From JALORV01 sp963712485 (GTDB taxonomy: Bacteria; Pseudomonadota; Gammaproteobacteria; Burkholderiales; Burkholderiaceae_F), in assembly GCA_963712485.1 (NCBI GenBank), contig CAVQID010000027.1:62001-126000 (forward strand): a DNA stretch of 64,000 nucleotides, written 5' to 3'. Below, in pieces: positions 1 through 8,403 of the stretch (positions within the stretch are counted from its first letter, which is position 1; each line of letters starts with the position of its first letter). Under the pieces are notes generated by a model. That model saw only the letters and a list, made by a program, of their open reading frames with translations. It was not told where the DNA came from and did no database searches. The translations under genes and the position numbers were made by a program.

Positions 1-387
1 GAAGGAGGCGACCGGCGGAAAAGGCGTCGACGTGGTCTACGACCCGGTCGGCGGCCGCCACACCGAGGCCGCGCTGCGCATCGCTGGCGTGGCGCGGGCG
101 CCTGCTGGTGGTCGGCTTCGCGGACGGCGAGATCCCGCAGATCCCGGCGAACCTGCTGCTGATCAAGGGTGTGTCGGCGGTCGGCGTGTTCTGGGGCGAG
201 TTCGCCACGCGCGAGCCGCAGGCGAACCAGACGATGCTGACCGAACTCTTCGGCTGGCTCGCCGAGGGCAGGCTGCGGCCGCACGTGTCGCGCCGCTACC
301 CGCTGGCGGACGCGCCGCAGCGCGCTCGAGGCGTCTGCTGGCACGGCGCGCGGTCGGCAAGCTCGGTGCATCGAGCCGTGGGCTTGA
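1..387 (+). CDS. MDR-family NAD(P)H:quinone oxidoreductase-like protein, 3' fragment, frameshifted
   Basis: The window opens inside this gene, so only about the last 125 codons are present. The Rossmann half of a medium-chain dehydrogenase/reductase is readable: DVVYDPVGG (about 28-55), then after a frame change LLVVGFADGEIP (about 105) and PANLLLIKGV, ending in a RLRPHVSRRYPLAD block. Such proteins are cytoplasmic NADPH-dependent oxidoreductases of the quinone oxidoreductase group. Indels near 80, 322, 340 and 364 split it, and most look like one extra base. The likely stop is the TGA at 385-387, inside the next promoter. The substrate cannot be told. Confidence 0.7.
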
Positions 388-412
388 CATCCGGTAACGA
401 TTTGGTTACGGT
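384..412 (+). promoter_or_regulatory. Candidate sigma-70 promoter of the arsR-SRPBCC operon
   Basis: A perfect -35 hexamer TTGACA lies at 384-389. A 17-base spacer leads to TACGGT at 407-412, which keeps the TA...T of a -10 box. The tandem GTAAC/GTTAC operators lie across the -10 and just downstream, the position expected for a repressor that blocks RNA polymerase. Promoter activity is inferred. Confidence 0.5.
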
Positions 413-427
413 AACCCAATGGTTACC
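393..427 (+). promoter_or_regulatory. Tandem inverted-repeat operator for the ArsR-type repressor
   Basis: Two copies of the inverted repeat GTAAC-N6-GTTAC occur at 394-409 and 411-426, so their repeat period is 17 bp. In both copies a G precedes the GTAAC arm, and the second copy extends to GGTAACC/GGTTACC. The site overlaps the -10 region and ends about 36 bases before the arsR start. ArsR-family winged-helix dimers bind inverted repeats in their own promoters, so self-repression is the natural reading. That is inference from position and symmetry. Confidence 0.6.
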
Positions 428-462
428 AATGATCATTGTTCCGTCTCGGCGGGAGCACGGCC

Positions 463-782
463 GTGAAGTCAGCCGCCGTGCTGTCGGCGCTGGCCGACCC
501 GACCCGCGAGAGCATCGTGCGCGCTGCTGATCGATGGCGAACAGTCGGTCGGCGAGATCGCCGAACGTCTGCCGGTCAGCCGCCCGGCGGTCTCCAAGCA
601 CCTGCGCGTGCTGGAGCAGGCGCGGTCGTGGCCGCGCGCAGCGAGGGCACCCGCAACTGTCTATGCGCTCGCGCCCGGAGGCGCTGGCGACAGCTGCGCG
701 ACGAGCTCGACACGCATGTGGGAACGCGCGCTGGCCCGCTACGCGCTGGTCGCCAACAACCGCAAGAGGAGGCCGCAAGTGA
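463..782 (+). CDS. ArsR/SmtB-family transcriptional regulator, frameshifted
   Basis: Short winged-helix regulator of about 105 residues. After the GTG start the protein reads VKSAAVLSALADPTRESIVR, then in the next frame LLIDGEQSVGEIAERLPVSR and PAVSKHLRVLEQA, the helix-turn-helix and recognition helix of the ArsR fold. No metal-binding CxC is visible, so it resembles the SRPBCC-linked ArsR group rather than metal sensors. Indels near 522 and in the 3' third break the frame, and the C-terminal reading is uncertain. The TGA at 780-782 overlaps the GTG of the next gene (GTGA), pointing to translational coupling. It probably represses its own operon through the tandem operator at 393-427. Confidence 0.75.
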
Positions 783-1238
783 ACGCCGCGGTCGCGCCTG
801 CGCCGGTCGTCAAGCGCCTGCGCGTGCAGGCTCGAGCCGGCCGCCGCGTTCGACCTGTTCACGCGCGAACTGTCGCGTTGGTGGCCGCTCGCGACGCATT
901 CGTGCATGGGCGACGAGGCTGTGAACGTCGTGATCGAACCGTGCGTCGGCGGGCAGGTGGTCGAGCACGCGCGGGATGGCCGCCAGGCGCCGTGGGGCAC
1001 GGTCCTGGCATGGGACCCGCCGCATCGTTTCGCGATGACATGGCATCCGATGTCGGACCCGGCGAAGGCGACCCGCGTGGAAATCTCGTTCACCGCAGCC
1101 GCGGACGGCGGATCGGATCTGCAACTGGTGCACGCGGGCTGGGACAAGCGTGGTGTCGACGCCGAACTGTGGCGCGACCGCTACGACGGCGGGTGGGGTC
1201 CTGTGCTCGACCGCTATGCGAAGGCCGCAAACCAATGA
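779..1238 (+). CDS. SRPBCC (AHSA1-like) domain protein, frameshifted near its start
   Basis: About 150 residues of the START/AHSA1 fold. FDLFTRELSRWWPLATHS near the N-terminus is the typical opening helix. It is followed by a beta-rich part with GTVLAWDPPHRFAMTWHP and a C-terminal helix GGWGPVLDRYAKAA. The GTG at 779 overlaps the arsR stop, and an AAGAGGAGG purine run lies upstream. One indel near 825 separates the first 17 codons from the rest. ArsR-SRPBCC pairs are common; the SRPBCC partner is thought to bind a small hydrophobic ligand, but none is known here. Confidence 0.75.
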
Positions 1239-1257
1239 CGACGATGGAGGCGTGCTG

Positions 1258-1846
1258 ATGAGTCGATTGATGACAGTGGCGATGGCGATCGCGTTGGTTT
1301 CGCATCCAGGCAGGCGTCGGAGCTCTCGCGGCCGAGCGCGCCATCGAGAAAGCGGTCGTGGTCGATGCGACGCTCGACCAGGCCTGGGAAGCTGGACCAC
1401 GCGCGACGGCATCGTCGGCTTCTTCGCGCCCGACGCAAAGATCGAGCCGCGCGTCGGCGGCGCGTTCGCAGATCTACTTCGACCCGCTGCGCCGCGCCGG
1501 GCATGAAGGGCGCCGACGACATGCGCTATCATGGCGCTGCAGCCGAAGAGGATGCTGTCGTTCGACTGGAACGCGCCGCCGCAGCCTGCCGCGAGGCGCG
1601 CGCGCAGCGGACGTTCGTCATCGTGCGCTTCGAGCCGCGTCGGCGACAAGCAGACGCGCGTCACGCTGCACCACACCGGCTGGGGCGACGGCGGCGAGTG
1701 GGACAAGGCCTATGCCTACTTCGACCGTGCCTGGGGCAACGTGCTCGCGAACCTGAAGAAGCGCTTCGACCAGGGACCATTCGACTGGACCGACTGGCTC
1801 GAACCAGCTGCGCAAGATGCACGAACAGGCGGCGCAGAAGAAGTAG
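1258..1846 (+). CDS. Secreted or membrane-anchored SRPBCC domain protein, heavily frameshifted
   Basis: Third gene of the arsR operon. The ATG at 1258 begins MSRLMTVAMAIALVS, which looks like a short signal peptide, followed by an AHSA1-type domain: ATLDQAWEAW, GIVGFFAPDAKIEPRVGG, MKGADDMRYMALQPKRMLSF and a C-terminal TGWGDGGEWDKAYAYFDRAW helix. These pieces lie in three frames, so at least five single-base indels are present between 1300 and 1800. It ends KKMHEQAAQKK-like at the TAG of 1844-1846. A second SRPBCC protein with an export signal beside a cytosolic one suggests related ligands on both sides of the membrane; this is inference. Confidence 0.65.
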
Positions 1847-1862
1847 TGCGGGCGCACGGAAG

Positions 1863-2759
1863 ATGGATAAAGACGTCGGGCTGACAGAAGCAGCCAAGCT
1901 CGTGATTCCGGCGCGCGAGCGGGATCTCGGCGGTTTCCGTGTCGGTCGCGTGCTGCCTCATGCGAAGCAACGCATGGTCGGCCCGTTCATCTTTTTCGAC
2001 CATCTCGGTCCGCTGCAGCTGGCGGCACCGGTGCCGCGCACCGCTGACGTCCGGCCGCATCCGCACATCGGCCTGTCGACGGTGACGTACCTCTTTGCAG
2101 GCGAGATGACGCACCGGGATTCGCTTGGCATAGAACAGGTGATTCATCCGGGCGAGGTGAACTGGATGACAGCAGGCCGCGGCATCAGTCACTCGGAACG
2201 CTTCGATGGCATGCGCGAGCGTGGCGGCCCGCTGCACGGACTGCAGGCCTGGGTCGCGCTGCCCGACGCGCACGAAGAGGACGACCCGTCGTTCGAACAC
2301 TATGGGCGCGACCGGATCCCGAGCATCCAACTCGCCGGATGCACTGGACGGCTTATCGCCGGCGCGGCGTTCGGCGCGAAGAGCGCGGTGAAGACCCATT
2401 CCCCGCTCTTTTACGCGCACCTGGACCTGCAGGCCGGTTCCCGTGTCGAAGTGCCGGGCGGCTATCCGGAACGCGCCGCGTACGTCGTCAGCGGTGCGAT
2501 AGCGATCGATGGCGTGGCGTACGGCGCCAAGACGATGATCGTGTTCGGAACTGCGGCGTCGCCGATCCTCAAGGCCAGTGAAGCATCGACCGTGATGACC
2601 CTCGGTGGCGAAGCCGTCGGTGAAAGGCATATCTGGTGGAACTTCGTGTCATCCCGCCGTGAACGTATCGAACAGGCCAAGCTCGACTGGACGCAGGGCA
2701 GGATCGCATTGCCTCCCGCCGACGCAGAGGAATCGATTCCGCTGCCCGAGGGCACTTAG
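1863..2759 (+). CDS. Pirin family protein
   Basis: 298-residue bicupin of the pirin family, full length and unbroken. The N-terminal cupin carries RPHPHIG at residues 64-70, giving two of the metal-binding histidines, and the HSERF segment further on supplies another. The C-terminal pirin_C cupin includes SGAIAIDG and the IWWNFVSSRRERIEQAK signature. Bacterial pirins are cytoplasmic Fe-cupins with quercetinase-like or redox-regulatory roles; which applies here cannot be said. It starts 16 bases after the preceding SRPBCC gene and may be transcribed with it. Confidence 0.9.
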   Translation: MDKDVGLTEAAKLVIPARERDLGGFRVGRVLPHAKQRMVGPFIFFDHLGPLQLAAPVPRTADVRPHPHIGLSTVTYLFAGEMTHRDSLGIEQVIHPGEVNWMTAGRGISHSERFDGMRERGGPLHGLQAWVALPDAHEEDDPSFEHYGRDRIPSIQLAGCTGRLIAGAAFGAKSAVKTHSPLFYAHLDLQAGSRVEVPGGYPERAAYVVSGAIAIDGVAYGAKTMIVFGTAASPILKASEASTVMTLGGEAVGERHIWWNFVSSRRERIEQAKLDWTQGRIALPPADAEESIPLPEGT

Positions 2760-2898
2760 CGCGTCCTGCATCGCCGCGTTCTGGCAGTGCCCGTCGCAGA
2801 AGGCGTGCCCGGTATCGCGGGTATAGCGCTTGCCTTGACCCTTCTCACAGGGTGTTTGTCGCCCCTTGAGAACGTCGCGCTTACACAGGAGATCCCAC

Positions 2899-3048
2899 AT
2901 GCTGCGCAAACTGCTTGTAACGGCCGCACTGTTCGTTTCCATGGGAGCCGTGGTCGGCTGCAACACGATCCACGGTGCCGGCAAGGACGTGGAACGCGGT
3001 GGCGAGAAGCTTCAGGAGGCCGCGAAGGACACACAGAAGAAGATGTAA
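2899..3048 (+). CDS. Entericidin A/B-family small lipoprotein
   Basis: 49-residue lipoprotein. A basic MLRK start and a hydrophobic stretch lead to the lipobox VVGC, so acylation falls on Cys21. The mature part NTIHGAGKDVERGGEKLQEAAKD is the classic entericidin helix. An AGGAGAT Shine-Dalgarno lies just upstream. Entericidins are stress-induced envelope lipoproteins with a proposed bacteriolytic or envelope-stress role. It stands alone, with its own 139-base upstream gap after the pirin gene, and is transcribed toward the tldD-like genes on the other strand. Confidence 0.88.
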   Translation: MLRKLLVTAALFVSMGAVVGCNTIHGAGKDVERGGEKLQEAAKDTQKKM

Positions 3049-3079
3049 GCGTTGTCTGTAACCTGCGGCCGGGTGCGCT

Positions 3080-4423
3080 TCAGAGCGTAAGCGCCATCTT
3101 TCGTAGCAGTGCGCCCGGTACGCGGCTCGTCTGTACCGAGCGCTGGCCGTACGTTCCGTTGTTGAGGATCCACTGCGGGCTGGTCGGTCAGCGCCTCGAG
3201 GTTCTCGCCGAGCATGCGGTACAGCGTGTCGTCCCAGCGCATCACGTTCACCGGCGCCACGATGCGGCCACCTTCCACCCAGAACGTGGCGAAGCGCGTC
3301 ATGCCGGTGACCCGGCCGTTCGGCGCGGTCGGAGAAGTTCAGGTAGTGCAGGTTGCCGACGTAGACACCGGTGTCGAGCGCGGCGAGCGCCTGTGCGTCG
3401 GGCAAGCGAGCCCGGCGCCGACCGCCATCGCCGACATGCCTTCGTCGTCGTCGGCACCGTTGGCTCGCGATGCCGTACTCGGCGCCAGTGCGCGGGCTGA
3501 CCATGCTGCCGCATGCGCGGCCATCGCGCACGAGGTCGACTATGCGCGGGCTTGGTGAATCCGACCTCGTCGAAGCGCCGGTGCGAGTCCGCCGGCGGTG
3601 TCTTCGGCAGATCGCAGCATCGCTGACAGCGCGGCCTGCCCGTCGACCAGCTTCTGGATGCAGCTCTGCTTGGTGCGCTGCGCCTTCTCCGAGACGCCGC
3701 CCCAGTTGAGCATCCACAGCAGTTCGTCGAGCGCTGCCGGCGCCAGGTAGGCGCGGTACTCGCCCGGTCGATAGCGTGCGCGCCGGCTTGCCCAGGTGCT
3801 CGAGCTGGTCGCGCGCCGTCAGTGATGCGACGGCCGAGCTCGGCGCGGTCCCAGGTGCTGCCCGACCACGCGCACTTCACCGCCTTGTCGCCGGAGTGGT
3901 AGAGCGACCAGTCGAGCAGGAAGGCGTCGACCGCGTGCCAGTGGCGCGCGCCGAGCGAACTGGCGAAGCCGCGCATGATCGGGCCGCTGCGCCAGCATGC
4001 CGACAAGGTCGGTGCCGCGCGCCGCTTCGATGATGTTCTCGATCGCCTGCGTCGGCGCTCGGCAGTGCGCCCCGCTCGACGCGCTCGGAGCGGCTCGACT
4101 TGCGGTCGAGTAAAGCAGGTAGGGATCTTCGGGCAAGCTGCGGCAGTTCGGCGCGCAGCGACTGCAAGGCGGCGGCCAGTCGTTCCGCGGTCCTGTGCCG
4201 GCTCGCCGCTCAGCGTGAGTGTCCGCCTCGTTCCGGCGTCGTCCTTCGATCAGGGCGAGGCTGAGCTGCGCCTGCCGCACGGTCATCGGCTGGCGCACCT
4301 GCGCGTGGTTGAAGCGGACGAAGTCCGTGACTTCGCCGCTGAAGTTGAGCAGCAGCACCTCGCTGCCCTCGCAGGCCGGCGAAGGCGTGGTCGGCGAGCG
4401 CGAAGAACAGCTCCTTCAGTCAT
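3080..4423 (-). CDS. TldD/PmbA-family protein, PmbA-like partner, heavily frameshifted
   Basis: Second gene of a minus-strand pair. Its ATG (4421-4423) overlaps the TGA of the upstream gene (ATGA). Readable blocks include LLLNFSGEVTDFVRFNHAQVRQ near the N-terminus and MTRFATFWVEGGRIVAPVNVMRW near the C-terminus. The 3' end reads VPGALLRKMALTL in another frame, the usual TldD/PmbA C-terminus. No HExxxH motif is seen, as in PmbA-type partners. These proteins form a TldD-PmbA heterodimer that degrades unfolded peptides or matures peptide products. Ten or more indels scatter the frame over 1.3 kb; I treat this as sequence error. Confidence 0.7.
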
Positions 4424-5898
4424 TGCTCCGCGCCGAAGACGTCGACGCCGCTGAAGCGGCATGCGGGACTCGCATGGCCGACGCGTATGGCCTGGTTGGG
4501 CTCGCCCTTGCCGCAGTACGGCGTGCCCATGATCTCGACCGTATCCGGCCGACCGACCATCGCCAGCGAGCGCCAGAAGTCGCGGCTCACGCCACGGTAG
4601 TTGGGGTCGCGCACCACCTCGGCCAGCTTGCCGTCGCGGATCATCTGTCCCCATTCGCAGCCGAACTGGAACTTGTTGCGTGAGTCGTCGATCGACCAGG
4701 AGCGATTGGTCTTCATCAGCACGCCGTGCTCGGTCGCGGCGATCATCTCGTCGAGCGAGCTCGCCGCCCGGCTCGACGTTCAGGTTGCTCATGCGGTCGA
4801 TCGGCGGCCGGTTCCAGGCGCAGGCGCGCGTGGTGGCCACGCCGGCTAGCGATGGCGTGCTGCGTTGCGCGCGCTGCAGCGACGATGTGCCGCCCAAGCG
4901 GACGCAGCAGCAGGCCGTCCCGGATCAGGTATGTGCGTTCCGCGTCTGTCCCTTCGTCGTCGAACGGCGAAGCTCGCGAACTCCGTCGCCGCGCGTCGGG
5001 TCGTAGGTGACGTTGAGCAGCGGCGAGCCGTACTGGAAGGTGCCGAACATGTCGAGCGTCACGAAGCTCGTGCCGGCGTAGTTGCGCTCGTCGCCGAGGA
5101 TGCGGTCGAGCTCGAGCGGATGGCCGATCGACTCGTGGATCTGCAGCATCATCTGGTCGGGCATCAGCACGATGTCCATGCGGCCGCTGGGGCAGTTCGG
5201 CGCGGCCAGCAGTTGCAGCGCTTCTTCGGCGGTCGGCGCGTCCGCTGCCGATGAAGCCGGAGCGCTCGATGACCTCGAGCCCGCCCTGCTGGCAGTAGCC
5301 GTTGTAGCGCCCGCCCCAGGAGCGCGTCTGCGTCACGCCGTCGGCGTGCGCGACGACGTGCAGGCTGGGGATGGTGAAGTCGAAGTCCTGCAGCGCCGCG
5401 TCGTCCGCCGGCTGTCGGCCGTGATCAGCATCTGCTGCGTGCTGACGGTCCAGAGGCTCGCCTGCCAGTCGACGATGCGATCGGACAGCCTGCAGGCCTG
5501 CGATTCGCGCATCAGCAGGTCGAAGCGATCGGCCTTGCGTCCACAGCCATCGGCTGCGCCGTCGGCGACGGCATAGCGGCCATCGGGCCGAGGCAGCTGC
5601 GGCGGGCTGCCGGCGAAGACGCTGCGACCGCGCGCGAGCCGCGCCCATTCGGCTGCGCGTTGCAGCGCCCACCGCACGCCGTCGTCGGACAGATCGCTGG
5701 TGGCTGCGTAGCCGATGCCGTCGCCGTCGATGACGGTGACCATCGCGCCGTGGTCGATCGACGCGCGCACCGGCTCGGGCCTGTCCTGACGCACGCTGAT
5801 GGATTCGGAGCGTTCCTCCACCACCCGCAATGAGCAGTAGTCGGCCGCAGGCGCGAGCCCGCGAAAGCGTGCAGCGAGGGATTCGGGTCGAAGGGCAT
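4420..5898 (-). CDS. TldD-family metalloprotease, heavily frameshifted
   Basis: First gene of the pair. The N-terminal part reads MPFDPNPSLHAFAG and then ISVRQDRPEPVRASIDHG and GYAATSDLSDDGVRWAL. The metal site is intact in the middle: HESIGHPLELDRILGDER (about 5080-5140), an HExxxH motif. The end has RSWSIDDSRNKFQFGCEWG and GTPYCGKGEPNQ, the conserved GxPxCGKG region of TldD. E. coli TldD/TldE (PmbA) form one protease chamber, with the catalytic zinc in TldD. At least six indels interrupt the frame. The family is clear; whether this is the housekeeping pair or a paralogue is not. Confidence 0.75.
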
Positions 5899-6168
5899 GA
5901 AATGGCGTGGAGATTTGACGCGATTGATCGGTATGGCGTGGGGGCCGGTTCTCGGGCCGGGATAGTAAGGGGCCGACTTGCCCTAGCGCTAGAGCGGTCG
6001 AAACAGTGCGTGAGCGGCGGCGGGAGGATCCGAGTTGTGGTCGCCATAACAGCTATTCGTAGTGCAGGCGGGCGGGGAGAAGCTGCGAATCCGCAATCGA
6101 TCGGAAAACCTTACAGGTGCGATTATCGAAAACGATGGCGGCATTGATTTTGTTCAGTATTTTGCATG

Positions 6169-6185
6169 TGGCGCATAACGTGCTT
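6169..6185 (+). promoter_or_regulatory. Candidate sigma-54 promoter of the PEP-CTERM gene
   Basis: Within the 357-base gap 5899-6255 the sequence TGGCGC-N5-GTGCTT keeps the two invariant dinucleotides of a -24/-12 promoter: GG at 6170-6171 and GC at 6182-6183, separated by exactly 10 bases. A start about 12 bases downstream would give a leader of roughly 60 bases to the ATG at 6256. PEP-CTERM genes are known to be controlled by RpoN with the PrsK/PrsR pair in several betaproteobacteria. The rest of the gap is an AT-richer stretch (6100-6180) with no ORF. Confidence 0.5.
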
Positions 6186-6255
6186 GGTTTGCCCGCTGGC
6201 TGGGGAGCCTTCGATTGCGGCTGCAACCGAAAACTATTCGAAAATGGGGTGCGGT

Positions 6256-7110
6256 ATGAATGGGGAGACTCGATGCGCGCGTGCTAAGCGTGCGCCGCGG
6301 TGGCTGGCCGCCGTCCTGATCGCCGCGACTTCAGCAGCGCAGGCCGCGCCTTTCACCGCCTACATCGATCAGTTCAGGATCAATCGTAACGACAACCTGT
6401 TCTTCATCGATGACTTCAGCGACGGCATTCCGCCGCCGTCTGCGTTGCCGGACCAACGCACGTATTTTGTCCAGGGCAGCTTCGCCGGGGGCGAATCGGG
6501 AGGAAGGCTGCGCATCGGCGGTGACGGATATACGCCGACGCAAAACGCTCTCGGGCAGCCCTTCTTGCACAACTCCGCGACGCTGCTGACCAACAATAGT
6601 TCGGCCGACACGACGAATGGCCTGAAGCGCAACTTCGCGTTCGAGGTCCTGGGCTGGTTTGACTACGTCGCGCCGGCGAGAGGGGAAAGCTATGGCATCC
6701 GCTTGACCGATGGCGCCCAGAACGACGTCGTGGACCTGCGGGTGTCGTGGTCCACCGTTCTCGATGCAGCGGTTGTGAGCTTTTTCAGGCAGGACTTTGT
6801 GCTGGGTACGCGGACGCTGCTGCAGGAAGTTGCGTTGCCGTCAGCATACGAAGGCCAGATTGGCCTCGGACTGCTGCACAACAACCCGAACGACGATGTC
6901 ATTTCCGCGGCGTTCTGCCTTGGCGGGGTCGCCACCTGCAGCGACGATCAGAACGTGCAATTCCTGTCGACGACGACCTCGATATTCAATGACGAGTTGT
7001 GGACGCGAGCCGACTTTCGTGCCGTCACCTCGGTGCCGGAACCGGCCACCCTGGCGATGCTGGCATTCGGCCTGGTCGGACTCGGCTTTTCGCACCGCCG
7101 CAGCAAGTAA
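6256..7110 (+). CDS. PEP-CTERM sorting domain-containing protein
   Basis: 284-residue exported protein. The N-terminus has Arg/Lys-rich residues, then WLAAVLIAATSAAQA, a signal peptide cleaved near AQA-AP. The middle is a Gly/Asn/Asp-rich beta-type domain of unknown fold. The C-terminus is a textbook tripartite sorting signal: VPEPAT, a hydrophobic helix LAMLAFGLVGLGF and the basic tail SHRRSK. Exosortase cleaves at the PEP motif during export of the protein toward the surface or exopolysaccharide matrix. No exosortase or polysaccharide gene is nearby, as is usual for scattered PEP-CTERM substrates. An ATG at 6244 in the same frame is an alternative start. Confidence 0.9.
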   Translation: MNGETRCARAKRAPRWLAAVLIAATSAAQAAPFTAYIDQFRINRNDNLFFIDDFSDGIPPPSALPDQRTYFVQGSFAGGESGGRLRIGGDGYTPTQNALGQPFLHNSATLLTNNSSADTTNGLKRNFAFEVLGWFDYVAPARGESYGIRLTDGAQNDVVDLRVSWSTVLDAAVVSFFRQDFVLGTRTLLQEVALPSAYEGQIGLGLLHNNPNDDVISAAFCLGGVATCSDDQNVQFLSTTTSIFNDELWTRADFRAVTSVPEPATLAMLAFGLVGLGFSHRRSK

Positions 7111-7150
7111 GTCGCGCAAGCATCCTTCTCCGCAAGGTCGGGTGCGCTGG

Positions 7151-7558
7151 TCAGTCGACGACGCGTCGGCGCAGCGCCTTCACCTGGCCGCGCTGCACTT
7201 TGGACTCAACGCGCTTGCGCCTGGAGGTCGCGGTGGGGCGCGTGGCCCGGCGGGCCCTTGGGATCTCGGCTGCCACATCGATGATGTCGCGCAGCCGTTG
7301 TAGCGCGTCGGCCCGGTTCTTCTCCAGGCTGCGATAGCTCTGTGCCTTGATGACGATGACCCCCTCATCGCTGATCCGCTGATCGCGACGGGCCAGCAGT
7401 CGCTGCTTGAGTTCGTCCGGCAGCGATGATGTCCTGACATCAAATCTCAGGTGCGCCGCATTGGAGACCTTGTTTACGTTCTGCCCGCCCGCGCCCTGCG
7501 CGCGTATGGCCTGCAGCTCGATCTCTTGTTCGTCCAGGGTATAGGCGATGGTCGGCAT
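7151..7558 (-). CDS. arfB: Alternative ribosome-rescue peptidyl-tRNA hydrolase ArfB (YaeJ)
   Basis: 135 residues, the family length. It is a class I release-factor-like domain with the catalytic GGQ in RAQGAGGQNVNKV (residues about 19-31), with no codon-recognition domain. The very basic C-terminal tail (RRKRVESKVQRGQVKALRRR) matches the ArfB extension that enters the empty mRNA channel of stalled ribosomes. It hydrolyses peptidyl-tRNA on non-stop ribosomes, acting as a back-up to the tmRNA-SmpB system, whose smpB lies at the other end of this window. It is divergent from the methyltransferase at 7607, with only 48 bases between starts. Confidence 0.93.
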   Translation of the reverse strand: MPTIAYTLDEQEIELQAIRAQGAGGQNVNKVSNAAHLRFDVRTSSLPDELKQRLLARRDQRISDEGVIVIKAQSYRSLEKNRADALQRLRDIIDVAAEIPRARRATRPTATSRRKRVESKVQRGQVKALRRRVVD

Positions 7559-7606
7559 GGGGAGAGCTTAGAGCTTCGTGATGCATCGGCGCACAATGCC
7601 TCGGCC

Positions 7607-8233
7607 ATGGCCCTGAAACCCGAGGAAATCGAGCTGATTGCTGCGCGAACCCTGGCGCACTACGACCAGCGCGCGCAGGAGTTCTGGGAAGGCACGCGCG
7701 ACCACGATGTCAGCCAGAACATCGCTGCGCTGCTGCAGTACATCGAGGCGCCGGCTCCGGTTGAAATTCTGGACTTCGGGTGCGGCCCCGGACGCGACCT
7801 CAGGACATTCGTGGATCTCGGCCATCGCCCCACCGGCCTCGAAGGTTCGGCACGACTGGCGAAAATGGCCCGGACCTACAGCGGCTGTGAAGTGCTGGAA
7901 CAGAATTTCCTGCACCTGAATCTACCGGACGCGCACTTCGACGGCGTATTCGCCAACGCGGCGCTGTTTCACGTTCCGCGCCAGGAGTTGCCTCGCGTCC
8001 TGCGCCAGCTCTACGCGACGCTCAAGCCGCGTGGCGTGCTGTTCAGCTCCAACCCCCGCGGCGAAGGGCAGGAGGGTTGGAGTGACAATCGTTACGGCGC
8101 CTTTCATGATTGGGATGGCTGGCGCGACTACGTCAAGGATGCAGGTTTCATCGAACTCAGCCACTACTATCGGCCGCCGGGCTTGCCGCGGAGCCAGCAG
8201 CCCTGGCTCGCGAGCGTCTGGCGGAAGACCTGA
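7607..8233 (+). CDS. Class I SAM-dependent methyltransferase
   Basis: 208 residues. Motif I ILDFGCGPGRDL lies near residue 53, followed by an acidic GLEGS ribose-binding position and the FDGVFANAALFHVPRQEL motif IV region, so the Rossmann methyltransferase core is complete. The end, with YYRPPGLPRSQQPWLASVWRK, resembles small methyltransferases related to the UbiE/Methyltransf_11 group. The substrate is unknown. The start at 7607 was chosen because MALKPEEIELIAART is a natural N-terminus and the longer reading runs into arfB. It is likely monocistronic. Confidence 0.85.
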   Translation: MALKPEEIELIAARTLAHYDQRAQEFWEGTRDHDVSQNIAALLQYIEAPAPVEILDFGCGPGRDLRTFVDLGHRPTGLEGSARLAKMARTYSGCEVLEQNFLHLNLPDAHFDGVFANAALFHVPRQELPRVLRQLYATLKPRGVLFSSNPRGEGQEGWSDNRYGAFHDWDGWRDYVKDAGFIELSHYYRPPGLPRSQQPWLASVWRKT

Positions 8234-8403
8234 CAGGGAGTACGGTCGCCGGCGATTTCGCGCCGGGTGCAGCGGCTTTGCGGTAGCGCGTTCTTACACG
8301 CCGCCGTCATCACGACTGGCTGCAATGATCCGCGTCATGTCGAGAGGATTTCTTACACGACAGAATCGATTCGACGGCGAATCACGCCGCAGCGGGAGGG
8401 GCC

